Shown here: piece after piece, positions 1-7,813 of the stretch | Numbering within the stretch: position 1 is the first letter of the stretch | How the letters are laid out: the number at the start of each line of letters is the position of its first letter | DNA from: Moellerella wisconsensis ATCC 35017 | Lineage (GTDB): Bacteria; Pseudomonadota; Gammaproteobacteria; Enterobacterales; Enterobacteriaceae | Length of the DNA: 64,000 nt | Assembly: GCF_001294465.1 (NCBI RefSeq) | Contig: NZ_LGAA01000016.1 | Coordinates: 1-64,000, forward strand | Reading direction: 5' to 3' | The notes under the pieces: model-generated | Databases searched by the model: none | Told to the model about the DNA's origin: nothing | What the model saw: the letters and a program-made list of their open reading frames with translations, nothing else | Program-made: the position numbers and the translations under genes

Positions 1-181
1 GATTGGCACCGGGACGAACCATATTGCTATCGCCTCTGTTACCCAAACACAGTCCCAAAGCGTCGATAGCAATGGATTTTCCTGCACCTGTTTCACCGGT
101 AATGGCTGTCATGCCACTGCGAAAATCAATTTCAAGATCGCGGACAATAGCAAAATGTGAAATAGTTAATTGGGTCAGCAT
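1..181 (-). CDS. recN: RecN, DNA repair ATPase (5' part only)
   Basis: Only the first 60 codons lie in the window; the gene runs off the left edge. The translation begins [18 protein letters not shown] and contains an intact Walker A motif, GETGAGKS, at about residues 29-36. This is the expected N-terminal ATPase half of RecN, an SMC-like protein acting at double-strand breaks. An AGGAGA ribosome site lies just upstream of the ATG at 181. Two perfect LexA boxes directly upstream agree with recN being one of the strongest SOS genes. It lies next to nadK on the same strand, the same neighbourhood as in E. coli (grpE, nadK, recN). Confidence 0.93.
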   Translation of the reverse strand, partial: MLTQLTISHFAIVRDLEIDFRSGMTAITGETGAGKSIAIDALGLCLGNRGDSNMVRPGAN

Positions 182-209
182 CTCAGTCTCTCCTGTGTAT
201 AATTACACG

Positions 210-247
210 CTGTTTATGCATACAGTATAAACTGTTTTTTTATACAG
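210..247 (-). promoter_or_regulatory. Two LexA (SOS) boxes upstream of recN
   Basis: Positions 210-225 read CTGTTTATGCATACAG and positions 232-247 read CTGTTTTTTTATACAG. Both match the SOS consensus CTGT-N8-ACAG exactly. They lie 29 and 51 bases upstream of the recN start, where they would cover the promoter. Multiple LexA boxes at recN are known in E. coli, so this implies tight repression that is lifted on DNA damage. Confidence 0.9.
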
Positions 248-269
248 TGAAGAGGGACGGATTAAAAAA

Positions 270-1169
270 TTAAAAAGTTTTTTTCGACCAGCCTAGTTTT
301 GAGCTTAATGTATTGAAATAATTATAATCTTTAGGATGAACTAAATTTAAATTTTTATTACTACGTTTAATTAATACTTCTTCGCCATCTTGGATTGGTA
401 GCATGATTTGGCTGTCACAACTGACTTCGTAATCAATATTATTACGTAGGAATTTCAATCGAATACTACTATTACTACTGATAACCAAAGGGCGAGATGA
501 GAGAGTATGTGGAAACATTGGGACAAGAACAATCGCATCGAGATTTGGGGTTAAAATAGGGCCGCCGGCAGATAAAGAGTAGGCTGTAGAGCCAGTAGGA
601 GTAGCAATAATTAAGCCATCAGAGCGTTGAGAAAAAGCAAAACGATCATCGATATAAACTTCAAATTCTATCATATGAGCTATTTTGCCTGGATGCAGCA
701 CAATCTCATTGATTGCATTACTTTTTCTCGCTTTTTGTCCTTGTTTAATTACTTGTGCTTCTAGCAAAAAGCGCGATTCTTCAAGGTAATGACCATCCAG
801 CACTTCTGATAGTTGTTGTAAGGCGTTGTCGGGATCAAGGTCGGTCAGAAAACCTAAGTTTCCTCGGTTAATACCAATAACTTTATTTTTATAGCGAGAT
901 AAAATCCGCGCCGCGCCCAGCATGTTACCGTCCCCGCCAACCACGACAACCAATTCGGCTATTTGTCCAATATCCGTGAGGCTACCGGTTTTAGCATTGT
1001 TTAATTTGAGCTCTTTGGCGACTTGCTGATCGATAATGACATGATAGCCTTTAGAAATTAACCAATGATATAAAAGCTCATGGGTTGCAAGGGCTTCGGG
1101 ATGGCGAGGATGTCCGACTATCCCTATAGAATTAAAGTGTTTTTCAGCAATAATTGTATCTGTTAGCAC
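270..1169 (-). CDS. nadK: NAD kinase
   Basis: A 299-residue protein close to E. coli NadK (292 aa) along its whole length. It phosphorylates NAD to NADP in the cytoplasm using ATP. The diagnostic GGDGN motif is present in the segment [16 protein letters not shown] (about residues 76-91), as are the substrate-loop segment [12 protein letters not shown] and the [15 protein letters not shown] stretch. The C-terminus ends in the typical LGWSKKTF. The start gives an N-terminus about seven residues longer than in E. coli. It is divergent from grpE and codirectional with recN. Confidence 0.96.
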   Translation of the reverse strand: MLTDTIIAEKHFNSIGIVGHPRHPEALATHELLYHWLISKGYHVIIDQQVAKELKLNNAKTGSLTDIGQIAELVVVVGGDGNMLGAARILSRYKNKVIGINRGNLGFLTDLDPDNALQQLSEVLDGHYLEESRFLLEAQVIKQGQKARKSNAINEIVLHPGKIAHMIEFEVYIDDRFAFSQRSDGLIIATPTGSTAYSLSAGGPILTPNLDAIVLVPMFPHTLSSRPLVISSNSSIRLKFLRNNIDYEVSCDSQIMLPIQDGEEVLIKRSNKNLNLVHPKDYNYFNTLSSKLGWSKKTF

Positions 1170-1196
1170 GATTTTTGTCCTCTCATAACATCACTT

Positions 1197-1226
1197 CCCT
1201 TGATTCCCTATTTTTGATCCCCATAA
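1197..1226 (+). promoter_or_regulatory. Sigma-32 heat-shock promoter of grpE
   Basis: A -35-like CTTGAT at 1199-1204 is followed after 14 bases by CCCCATAA at 1219-1226. This matches the sigma-32 pattern CTTGAA / CCCCAT with the usual 13-15 base spacing. It lies 42 bases upstream of grpE, which is heat-shock controlled in enterobacteria. The match is by eye. Confidence 0.82.
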
Positions 1227-1267
1227 TAACCTGATATGGGAATAATGCTAAATACGCGGAGATATTC

Positions 1268-1858
1268 ATGAGCAGTAAAGACCAAAACATACATGATGAA
1301 CAAGCCACTGAGCAAACAGAATCTCACAAAGATCATGTTGAGCAGCAGCAAGAGACACAGCAGGAAGATCCTCAAGCGGCAGAGAATGTAGATTTGGCGC
1401 GTATTGCTGAATTGGAAAAGCAGCTTGAAGAATCCCAAAAACGTGAGCGAGATGAGATCTTACGAGCAAAAGCTGAGATGGAAAATATCCGTCGTCGTGC
1501 AGAAATGGATGTTGAAAAAGCGCATAAATTTGCGTTAGAGCGTTTTTCAAATGAATTATTGCCGGTGATTGATAACTTAGAACGTGCATTAGAAGCGGTA
1601 GATCATGAAAATGAAGCTTCTAAACCGATGATTGAAGGCTTAGAGCTTACACTGAAATCATTTTTAGATACCGTGGCTAAATTTGGTGTGGAGGTTGTAG
1701 CCGAAGCCAATGTACCGTTTAATCCAGATGTACATCAAGCAATTACTTTAGTTGAATCTGCTGAACATCAATCAAACCACGTGATGGATGTAATGCAAAA
1801 AGGCTATACATTGAATGGTCGTTTATTAAGACCGGCAATGGTTATTGTGGCTAAATAA
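1268..1858 (+). CDS. grpE: GrpE, DnaK nucleotide-exchange factor
   Basis: A 196-residue protein with the GrpE layout: an acidic, Gln-rich N-terminal tail (1-40), a long helical coiled coil (about 40-85, including [16 protein letters not shown]) and a beta-rich C-terminal wing. The wing carries the signature region from FNPDVHQAI to [18 protein letters not shown]. It releases ADP from DnaK so that substrate cycling continues, and acts as a dimer in the cytoplasm. It is monocistronic here, with a sigma-32 promoter upstream and a strong terminator directly downstream. That terminator separates it from the T6SS locus. Confidence 0.97.
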   Translation: MSSKDQNIHDEQATEQTESHKDHVEQQQETQQEDPQAAENVDLARIAELEKQLEESQKRERDEILRAKAEMENIRRRAEMDVEKAHKFALERFSNELLPVIDNLERALEAVDHENEASKPMIEGLELTLKSFLDTVAKFGVEVVAEANVPFNPDVHQAITLVESAEHQSNHVMDVMQKGYTLNGRLLRPAMVIVAK

Positions 1859-1874
1859 TAGTTTTTTTTAGTTG

Positions 1875-1906
1875 AAGGCTGAATTTATGAAATTCAGCCT
1901 TTTTTA
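1875..1906 (+). terminator. Rho-independent terminator after grpE
   Basis: A perfect 12-bp stem (1875-1886 with 1890-1901) has a 3-base loop and is followed by a run of T. It closes the grpE transcript before the T6SS genes. Confidence 0.9.
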
Positions 1907-2020
1907 TTGTAGCTATTAAAAATAAAAGTAAAGACTTAATATTCTATGTCGATAATAAATTTAACCTGGGAGAGTGTTCCTGATGAATAAATAGTTTTAT
2001 TTTCTAATAGAGTATTATAA

Positions 2021-3346
2021 ATGTTAATAAAGTCTGATGATATAGAATTATTATTAGTGCCAATTACTAATAATTCACCACAGGGTGTTTATCTAAAAGA
2101 AGATAATGTTTTATATCGTCCATTAAGGAATTTATTTAATATATCACAAACTTCATTAAGAAAGTTAATTTCAAATCCACAACAGGATGAAATAGATATA
2201 TTAGATAAGGAAAATAAATCGCATTGGAATAAACTATCAGAAGAATTATTATCTATTTTTAAATATAAAGCACGAGATTTAAGTTTGATTGGTTGGTTTT
2301 TATGTAGCCAGATAGTTTTAGACTCTTCCTTCAAATCATTACAATTAAGTTTGTCATGGCTAGAAATATTACTGACAGAACAATGGGAAAGTCTGCAACC
2401 GAATATTGAAAATTCAAATAAAAAAGACAGTCTGGAATGTGAACAAATAAAATATAAAGAATTAGAGTTATTTTTGGGCGACAGTATAGAAAGTTGCTTA
2501 TTCTATACGCCTTTTATGTTGAGTCCCTTTGTTGGTAGAGTGAGTTTTTATCAATATACTCAAGCTGAAAGAAGAGGTGAAAGTGCTGCGTTAAAACAGA
2601 GCTTAGTATCGACAGTTAAGCAAGAACAACAGGTTATTAGGCAAAAAAAACAGACATTATTATTGTGTGTTAAAAGTTTACATCATATTCAAACTATATT
2701 GAACAAATCAGAATATCAGAAAAATAAAAGTAGTTTTTTATTTTTTATAAAAATAATTGAGTCTTATATTAAAGGATTAGATAATATTTCACAGAGAATT
2801 ATAGCTTCTATTATAGAGCCCGAAGTCAATCATATTATAAGTGATAATCAAATTATAGATAACTCATTAGATTATCAAGAAGTAAAATCAGCTAATAGCT
2901 TCATAGGATTAAGTAGTGGTAATATAAATGATAATTCAAATTTTGAATGTAAATCTCGGCAATTAGCTTTCCTGCAACTAAGAGAGATTGCTCATTATTT
3001 TAGAATTAATGAACCTCATAGCCCTATTTCATTTTTAATTGAAAAGTCAATTCGTTGGGGACAATTATCTTTAAAAGAATTATGGCAGGAAATATTAGCA
3101 GATAAAAATGATAATTTTATAGAGCGAATTTTTAATATCACTGGTGTTAATGAAACTGAATGGGTTGAATTACCTAAGGTAACAGCAACATTGATGCAAA
3201 ATGCTCGTGATATTAATAATGAGTTTCAACCTGCATATTATCAAACAGTAAATATTGAAACTACATTAACAGAAGACCCCTTAACTGGGGATATGACCAA
3301 AAAGGATAGCCAACCGGCTGAAGATAAATCAGCACTGCGTTGGTAA
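2021..3346 (+). CDS. tssA: TssA-like T6SS protein (ImpA N-terminal domain)
   Basis: A 441-residue protein whose N-terminal third resembles the ImpA_N domain of TssA. It has a segment near residues 10-60 with the typical SPQGVYLKEDNVLYRPLR, followed by a helical region with the WFLCSQI stretch. TssA caps the growing T6SS tube and sheath and helps to place the baseplate. The rest is mostly helical and less conserved, with an acidic, Thr-rich tail. It is the first gene of the T6SS cluster, about 160 bases after grpE and 31 bases before hcp. No clear ribosome site stands out beyond a weak AGAG. Assignment is by domain resemblance and position, so the TssA subtype is unsettled. Confidence 0.78.
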   Translation: MLIKSDDIELLLVPITNNSPQGVYLKEDNVLYRPLRNLFNISQTSLRKLISNPQQDEIDILDKENKSHWNKLSEELLSIFKYKARDLSLIGWFLCSQIVLDSSFKSLQLSLSWLEILLTEQWESLQPNIENSNKKDSLECEQIKYKELELFLGDSIESCLFYTPFMLSPFVGRVSFYQYTQAERRGESAALKQSLVSTVKQEQQVIRQKKQTLLLCVKSLHHIQTILNKSEYQKNKSSFLFFIKIIESYIKGLDNISQRIIASIIEPEVNHIISDNQIIDNSLDYQEVKSANSFIGLSSGNINDNSNFECKSRQLAFLQLREIAHYFRINEPHSPISFLIEKSIRWGQLSLKELWQEILADKNDNFIERIFNITGVNETEWVELPKVTATLMQNARDINNEFQPAYYQTVNIETTLTEDPLTGDMTKKDSQPAEDKSALRW

Positions 3347-3377
3347 TGATTGATTAAAATAATAAGGATTGTTATTT

Positions 3378-3896
3378 ATGGCTAGTATTTATATACGTAT
3401 TGAAGGCGTTGACGTTAAAGGCGGCGCAACAGTTGTTGGATTAAATGGCGAAAATTGGTTTGCTATTGAATCGTATAACTGGGGGGCAGCGCGTAATGTT
3501 GCTATGGATATTGGTAATGGTAATAACGCAGATTCAGGTATGGTTGCAATTCAGCCTATCAGTATCGCGAAACAAATTGATGGTGCCTCAGAAGATTTAT
3601 TATCTTATCTTTTCAATCCAGGTAAAGAAGGTAAAACGGTAGAAATAGCATTTACTAAACCTGAAGCGGATGGCTCTGGCGCTAAAGTCTATTTTCAAAT
3701 CAAATTATCTAAAGCCCGTTTAATTTCTTACAATGTTAGCGGTTATGATGGTAGTCAGCCTCATGAAATGATCACTCTATCTTATATTGAAGTTGCTCAA
3801 AAGCACTCTTATGAGTTAGACGGCGGTGAATTAAAAGAAGGCGGAATTGTGACCTATAATTTATCGCAAGGTAAATTACTGTCAGGTGCTAAATAA
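3378..3896 (+). CDS. hcp: Hcp, T6SS inner-tube protein (TssD)
   Basis: A 172-residue Hcp starting MASIYIRIEGVDVKGGAT. Hcp hexamers stack into the tube fired by the contracting sheath and are exported with the spike. The fold is supported by conserved pieces: ESYNWGAARN, the PISIAKQIDGAS stretch, and the Hcp C-terminal segment around EMITLSYIEVAQKHSYEL. I chose the ATG at 3378 because AAGGA (3364-3368) sits nine bases upstream; a TTG at 3369 would add only three residues. The base composition is less AT-rich than its neighbours, as expected for a highly expressed protein. A hairpin follows, suggesting separate dosage control. Confidence 0.93.
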   Translation: MASIYIRIEGVDVKGGATVVGLNGENWFAIESYNWGAARNVAMDIGNGNNADSGMVAIQPISIAKQIDGASEDLLSYLFNPGKEGKTVEIAFTKPEADGSGAKVYFQIKLSKARLISYNVSGYDGSQPHEMITLSYIEVAQKHSYELDGGELKEGGIVTYNLSQGKLLSGAK

Positions 3897-3907
3897 GTAA
3901 AACATTG

Positions 3908-3936
3908 AAGGGAGTCATTATTGGCTCCTTTATTAA
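3908..3936 (+). terminator. Hairpin after hcp, partial terminator or attenuator
   Basis: AAGGGAG (3908-3914) can pair with CTCCTTT (3925-3931), with one G-T wobble and a 10-base loop, before a T-rich stretch. It is weak, and could reduce read-through from hcp into tssB so that hcp is expressed at higher levels. The 160-base gap here is one of the few in the cluster, so tssB may have its own promoter; I see no convincing one. Confidence 0.45.
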
Positions 3937-4056
3937 TACTTATATTTATTACTATATTCGCCAATAATTATCGAGCTGAAATTGCGATAATCCGAAACGC
4001 TGTGCTTGATTATTAGACAGTCAGTATATTTAGAATATAAATAGCTAGGGATTGCT

Positions 4057-4566
4057 ATGTCATTAAATTCACAACATAAACGTATTATAAAAAATAGAGT
4101 CAGCATTACTTATGATGTTGAGACTAATGGTGCTGTTGAAACCAAAGAATTACCTTTTGTTATTGGTGTCGTTGGGGATTATTCAGGGCATAAAGATCCC
4201 ATACAGAAAGTCGCTGCGGAAAAACGCGAATTTATGGGCATTGATAAAGATAATTTTGATTCAGTGATGTCTCAAGTGGGTCCAGAATTAAGCTACAAAG
4301 TGGATAATAAACTCTCTCAGGATGGTAGTGAATTTGAAGTTAATTTGAAATTTAATACTATTAATGATTTTCATCCTGAAAATTTAATTCAACAAATAGA
4401 GCCGCTCAAAAAATTATTAGAAACACGAAATCAATTAAAAACATTATTAAGTAAAGCAGATCGTTCAAGCGACTTAGAAAAATTATTAAAAGAAATTCTA
4501 CAAAATAGTAGCGCGATAGAACAATTAGCCGCTGAGCTGGGTCTTCCTAAGGGGACAGATGCATGA
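4057..4566 (+). CDS. tssB: TssB/VipA, T6SS sheath small subunit
   Basis: A 169-residue protein with the TssB signature: N-terminal NRVSITYDVETNGAVETKELPFVIGVVGDYSG, then the EFMGIDKDNFDSVM helix region. It forms the contractile sheath together with TssC, around the Hcp tube. An AGGG-type ribosome site precedes the ATG. Its stop overlaps the start of tssC (ATGA-type overlap, 4 bases), implying coupled translation of the two sheath subunits. Confidence 0.95.
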   Translation: MSLNSQHKRIIKNRVSITYDVETNGAVETKELPFVIGVVGDYSGHKDPIQKVAAEKREFMGIDKDNFDSVMSQVGPELSYKVDNKLSQDGSEFEVNLKFNTINDFHPENLIQQIEPLKKLLETRNQLKTLLSKADRSSDLEKLLKEILQNSSAIEQLAAELGLPKGTDA

Positions 4567-6044
4567 CAACAGAACATTTATCCGCATCTATTGCCTCTAC
4601 AGAAAGTATTCAAGAGGTCAGCTTTCTGGATAAAGCAATTAATGCCACGCTGCAAACCCCTGTAGATTCGACGAAAATGTTGATGTCGACACTGACCTCA
4701 CAAGCCTTAGATGGCACGGTAATTTGGGATAAAAACTTAACCTTAACTATCGAAAAAGCCATTATTGCTATCGACGAGCAAATTTCATTGCAACTGTCCT
4801 CTGTCATGAAAAATAAAGAGTTTCAAAAACTGGAAGGTAGCTGGTTAGGGTTACAGAAACTAATTAAAAACAGTGAATTAGGCACCAAACTTAAAATTAG
4901 ATTAGCTGACTTCACTAAAGACGAGTTGCTTGACCAATTTGAAAATGCGCCAGCTATTGATCGTAGCCGTTTTTTTGGAATGGTCTATCAAGAAGAGTTT
5001 GGTACCGCGGGTGGATTGCCTTATGGCGCCTTATTAGGCGACTACGAATTTGGCTATGGCGATGAGGATGTAGCACTTTTACGCTATATTGGCGAAGTTG
5101 CAAGCGCATCACATTCACCATTTATTGCCGCAGCTAATTCAGCTATGTTTGATTTTGATACCTTCAATAAGTTTACTGATGGTAAACCTGTTGCTGCAGG
5201 ATTTGAATCGCCAGCGTATGCAAGCTGGAATGCGTTTAGAGAAAGTGACGAAGCTCGCTATGTTGCGTTGACTTTGCCTCGAACTTTGGCGCGTTTACCT
5301 TACGGTAAGAATAGCTGTAGTGTTAATTCATTTCATTTTGAAGAGCTAGCGACCAACCAGCATCAAATCCCTATTATTGATAGCGAACAAGATTTTGTTT
5401 GGAGTAATGCGGCTTATGAATATGGTCTATTACTAACCCAAGCTTATACTAAATATGGCTGGTGTACAGCGATCCGCGGGACTGAAAATGGCGGGAAAGT
5501 CGAGTCATTGCCAAATTTTGTCTATCGTAATAATGGAAATGATTTGGTGCAACAATGTCCGACAGAAGTTAATTTGACTGATGAGCGTGAAAAAGAGTTG
5601 AGTGATCTAGGATTTATGCCATTAGTTCATTATAAAAACTCTAATTATGCCATATTTATGGGCGCACAAACCACTTATCAGCCAAAAACGTATACTGATC
5701 CAGATGCTACAGCGAACGCCGCAATTGCAGCCCGTTTACCCTATACTTTAGCCAGTAGCCGTGTTGCGCAATATTTAAAGATGATTGGTCGTGACAGAAT
5801 TGGTTCTAATCTTTCTCCTGCCGATGTTGAAAAAGAGCTGAATAATTGGATTCATCAATATGTTAATCCCAATGCTATCGGTAATGAAGCCAAAGCTACC
5901 CATCCACTGGTGGAAGCGAAAATAATGGTGGAGGAACAAGCAGGGCGCCCGGGAGCTTATTCTGCGGTGGCTTATATTCGTCCATGGTTACAAATGGAAG
6001 AGTTGACTACCTCATTAAGAATGGTTGCAACAATACCTAATTAG
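4563..6044 (+). CDS. tssC: TssC/VipB, T6SS sheath large subunit
   Basis: A 493-residue full-length TssC, the large subunit of the contractile sheath. It shows the family landmarks LEGSWLGLQKLI, FGTAGGLPYGALLGDYEF, the LPRTLARLPYG stretch and WGWCT-type residues (YGWCTAIRGTENGG). The C-terminus carries VAYIRPWLQMEELTTSLRMV. It overlaps tssB by four bases and is followed 24 bases later by a shorter paralogue. GC content looks higher than in the distal part of the cluster. Confidence 0.95.
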   Translation: MTTEHLSASIASTESIQEVSFLDKAINATLQTPVDSTKMLMSTLTSQALDGTVIWDKNLTLTIEKAIIAIDEQISLQLSSVMKNKEFQKLEGSWLGLQKLIKNSELGTKLKIRLADFTKDELLDQFENAPAIDRSRFFGMVYQEEFGTAGGLPYGALLGDYEFGYGDEDVALLRYIGEVASASHSPFIAAANSAMFDFDTFNKFTDGKPVAAGFESPAYASWNAFRESDEARYVALTLPRTLARLPYGKNSCSVNSFHFEELATNQHQIPIIDSEQDFVWSNAAYEYGLLLTQAYTKYGWCTAIRGTENGGKVESLPNFVYRNNGNDLVQQCPTEVNLTDEREKELSDLGFMPLVHYKNSNYAIFMGAQTTYQPKTYTDPDATANAAIAARLPYTLASSRVAQYLKMIGRDRIGSNLSPADVEKELNNWIHQYVNPNAIGNEAKATHPLVEAKIMVEEQAGRPGAYSAVAYIRPWLQMEELTTSLRMVATIPN

Positions 6045-6068
6045 TAGATTAGGTTAATAGGCTAGGGC

Positions 6069-7382
6069 ATGCAAATACCGACATATTCGGGGAGAGTAGA
6101 TAAATATCCTCCGAATAATATCTTATTAACTGCGGCGATTAACCGGCTGATTTATCATATTGATATTCTTTGCAGCCAGCAATTAACAGCAGTAATAAAC
6201 CATACTGAATTTCTCCGGCTGGAAGCCAGTTGGCTGAGTGTTTTTGAGGTAGTTAATGTTCCGGTTGCTAAGCAGCGGGTTAATATCAAATTATTAGATT
6301 ATTCTTGGCAGCCATTGGCCTTTGAATTAAACACAGCTTTTAGTATTAAGCAAACCCGACTATTTCATTTAATTTATCATCAAGAATTAAATACGGCTGG
6401 GGGATTACCGTTTGGGTTAGTTTTAATTGATCATCGTTTAAAATTTAATGCTGATGATGAATATGATGATCTCTATACTGCGCAACGACTAGCTGAATTA
6501 GGTGAACAATCATTATGTCCAATCGTATTAAGCTGTGATCTAACTTTTTTAGGAGATAATAATAATAATCAATGGATTGATCTAAATAAAATGGCTCGAA
6601 TATTACAAAGTGAAGATTATACTTTGTGGCACTTATTACGGGAGCATGCGAGTGCGAAATATTTGTATTTGACGCTCCCGGATTTTATTTTACGCAAAAA
6701 TTATCAAACACAAGTAATGGGCTTTATTTTTTATACGGATAACGATCCACGCCAAATATTATGGGGTAATTCAGCATATTTATTGTGTATGAATATCATT
6801 CGTGAATTTGAGCGTATTAGTTGGTTTGGGTTCTTGCGAGCCTATGATGAAAATGGGAGAAATGGTGCAATTATTCAATCACTTAATAATGGAATGCCGA
6901 TAATAGGAAAAATAGATATTCCCAGCGAACAAGAAAATTTTTGGGCAGAGCAAGGTTTTATTCCCTTTTCGTCGATTTATTTATCAGGGCAGAAAGGATT
7001 TTTCAGTAATTACTCGGTGCAAAAGCTAAACTATAAACATAATCGCCAATTATCGATGCTACAAACAAATTTAATTGCTTGCCGCTTCGCGCATTTTATT
7101 AAAATGCGTATTCGTAATCATATTGGTTTATATGACACTATTGATGACTGTAAACAGAGTATTGAACAGTGGTTAAAAAAATATGTGAGCGAAGTAGATT
7201 ATGGCGAAGAAAGTATTATGGCCGATTATCCATTAAAACAATGTACGGTAGCTATCGAGGCTGACCCGGATGATCCAACGCGTTATCTGTGCCAGATTAA
7301 TTTACGACCACAATACCAATATGAAATAAATGAATCAGATATTCAAATTGCCGTATCATTGGCAGCTCAAGATGTAGGGTAA
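6069..7382 (+). CDS. Second TssC-like protein (sheath paralogue)
   Basis: A 437-residue protein clearly related to the preceding TssC: LEASWLSVF matches LEGSWLGLQ, NTAGGLPFGLVLIDH matches GTAGGLPYGALLGDY, and the LYLTLPDFILR stretch matches VALTLPRTLAR. It lacks roughly 40 residues at the N-terminus, and its C-terminus diverges (RPQYQYEINESDIQIAVSLA). A working sheath needs only one TssB-TssC pair, so the role is open. It could be an alternative sheath subunit, a terminal or baseplate-proximal variant, or a regulator of sheath assembly. It reads as an intact gene, not a pseudogene, with a short spacing on both sides. Confidence 0.82.
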   Translation: MQIPTYSGRVDKYPPNNILLTAAINRLIYHIDILCSQQLTAVINHTEFLRLEASWLSVFEVVNVPVAKQRVNIKLLDYSWQPLAFELNTAFSIKQTRLFHLIYHQELNTAGGLPFGLVLIDHRLKFNADDEYDDLYTAQRLAELGEQSLCPIVLSCDLTFLGDNNNNQWIDLNKMARILQSEDYTLWHLLREHASAKYLYLTLPDFILRKNYQTQVMGFIFYTDNDPRQILWGNSAYLLCMNIIREFERISWFGFLRAYDENGRNGAIIQSLNNGMPIIGKIDIPSEQENFWAEQGFIPFSSIYLSGQKGFFSNYSVQKLNYKHNRQLSMLQTNLIACRFAHFIKMRIRNHIGLYDTIDDCKQSIEQWLKKYVSEVDYGEESIMADYPLKQCTVAIEADPDDPTRYLCQINLRPQYQYEINESDIQIAVSLAAQDVG

Positions 7383-7387
7383 ATATA

Positions 7388-7813
7388 ATGGGATTAATTA
7401 ATCGTTTATTAACAGGCAAAAAAAGTACGGCACAAGATGAAATTAGAAATGAAATTATCGAGAATATTTCTCATCTGATTAATGCAAAGGCTCCTATTTG
7501 GTCAGAAAAAAATTTATCTCCAATATTAAGCCGTAGTATCGTAAATTATGGAATTAATAATCCAGCCAGATCACAGGGTAAATATAACGGTGGGGTTATT
7601 ATTAAGGAAATAGAGCAATTGCTAGAATATTTCGAGCCTCGATTTTCATGGGTTCAGGTGGCTTTAGCAGAAGATGCATATAAAGAGAAATTATTAAGAT
7701 TTATTATAAAAGCCGGATTAAAAGGGCATAATAATAGACATTTTATCACGTTAGATTCACAGCTTGATTTCAGTGCTAGCCAAATGGAAGTTATCGATTA
7801 TTATGAAGAGTGA
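7388..7813 (+). CDS. tssE: TssE, gp25-like baseplate protein
   Basis: A 141-residue protein of the GPW/gp25 family, a baseplate wedge component from which sheath polymerisation starts. Visible family traits are the N-terminal helix MGLINRLLTG, the ILSRSIVNYGINNPA stretch and the RFSWVQV strand, with a C-terminal FITLDSQLDF-type segment. The tail of the gene overlaps tssF by 11 bases. It lies between the two sheath genes and tssF/tssG, as expected for the wedge. Confidence 0.9.
   Translation: MGLINRLLTGKKSTAQDEIRNEIIENISHLINAKAPIWSEKNLSPILSRSIVNYGINNPARSQGKYNGGVIIKEIEQLLEYFEPRFSWVQVALAEDAYKEKLLRFIIKAGLKGHNNRHFITLDSQLDFSASQMEVIDYYEE

Noticed and set aside
3-230. 75-codon plus-strand frame at the left edge
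   Set aside because: It is the antisense shadow of recN, and its end covers the LexA boxes.
1266-1589. 107-codon minus-strand frame inside grpE
   Set aside because: The opposite strand is a clear GrpE with promoter and terminator; the frame has no recognisable product.
6069-7382. Second TssC considered as a pseudogene remnant
   Set aside because: The frame is intact over 437 codons with start, spacing and coherent conserved blocks.
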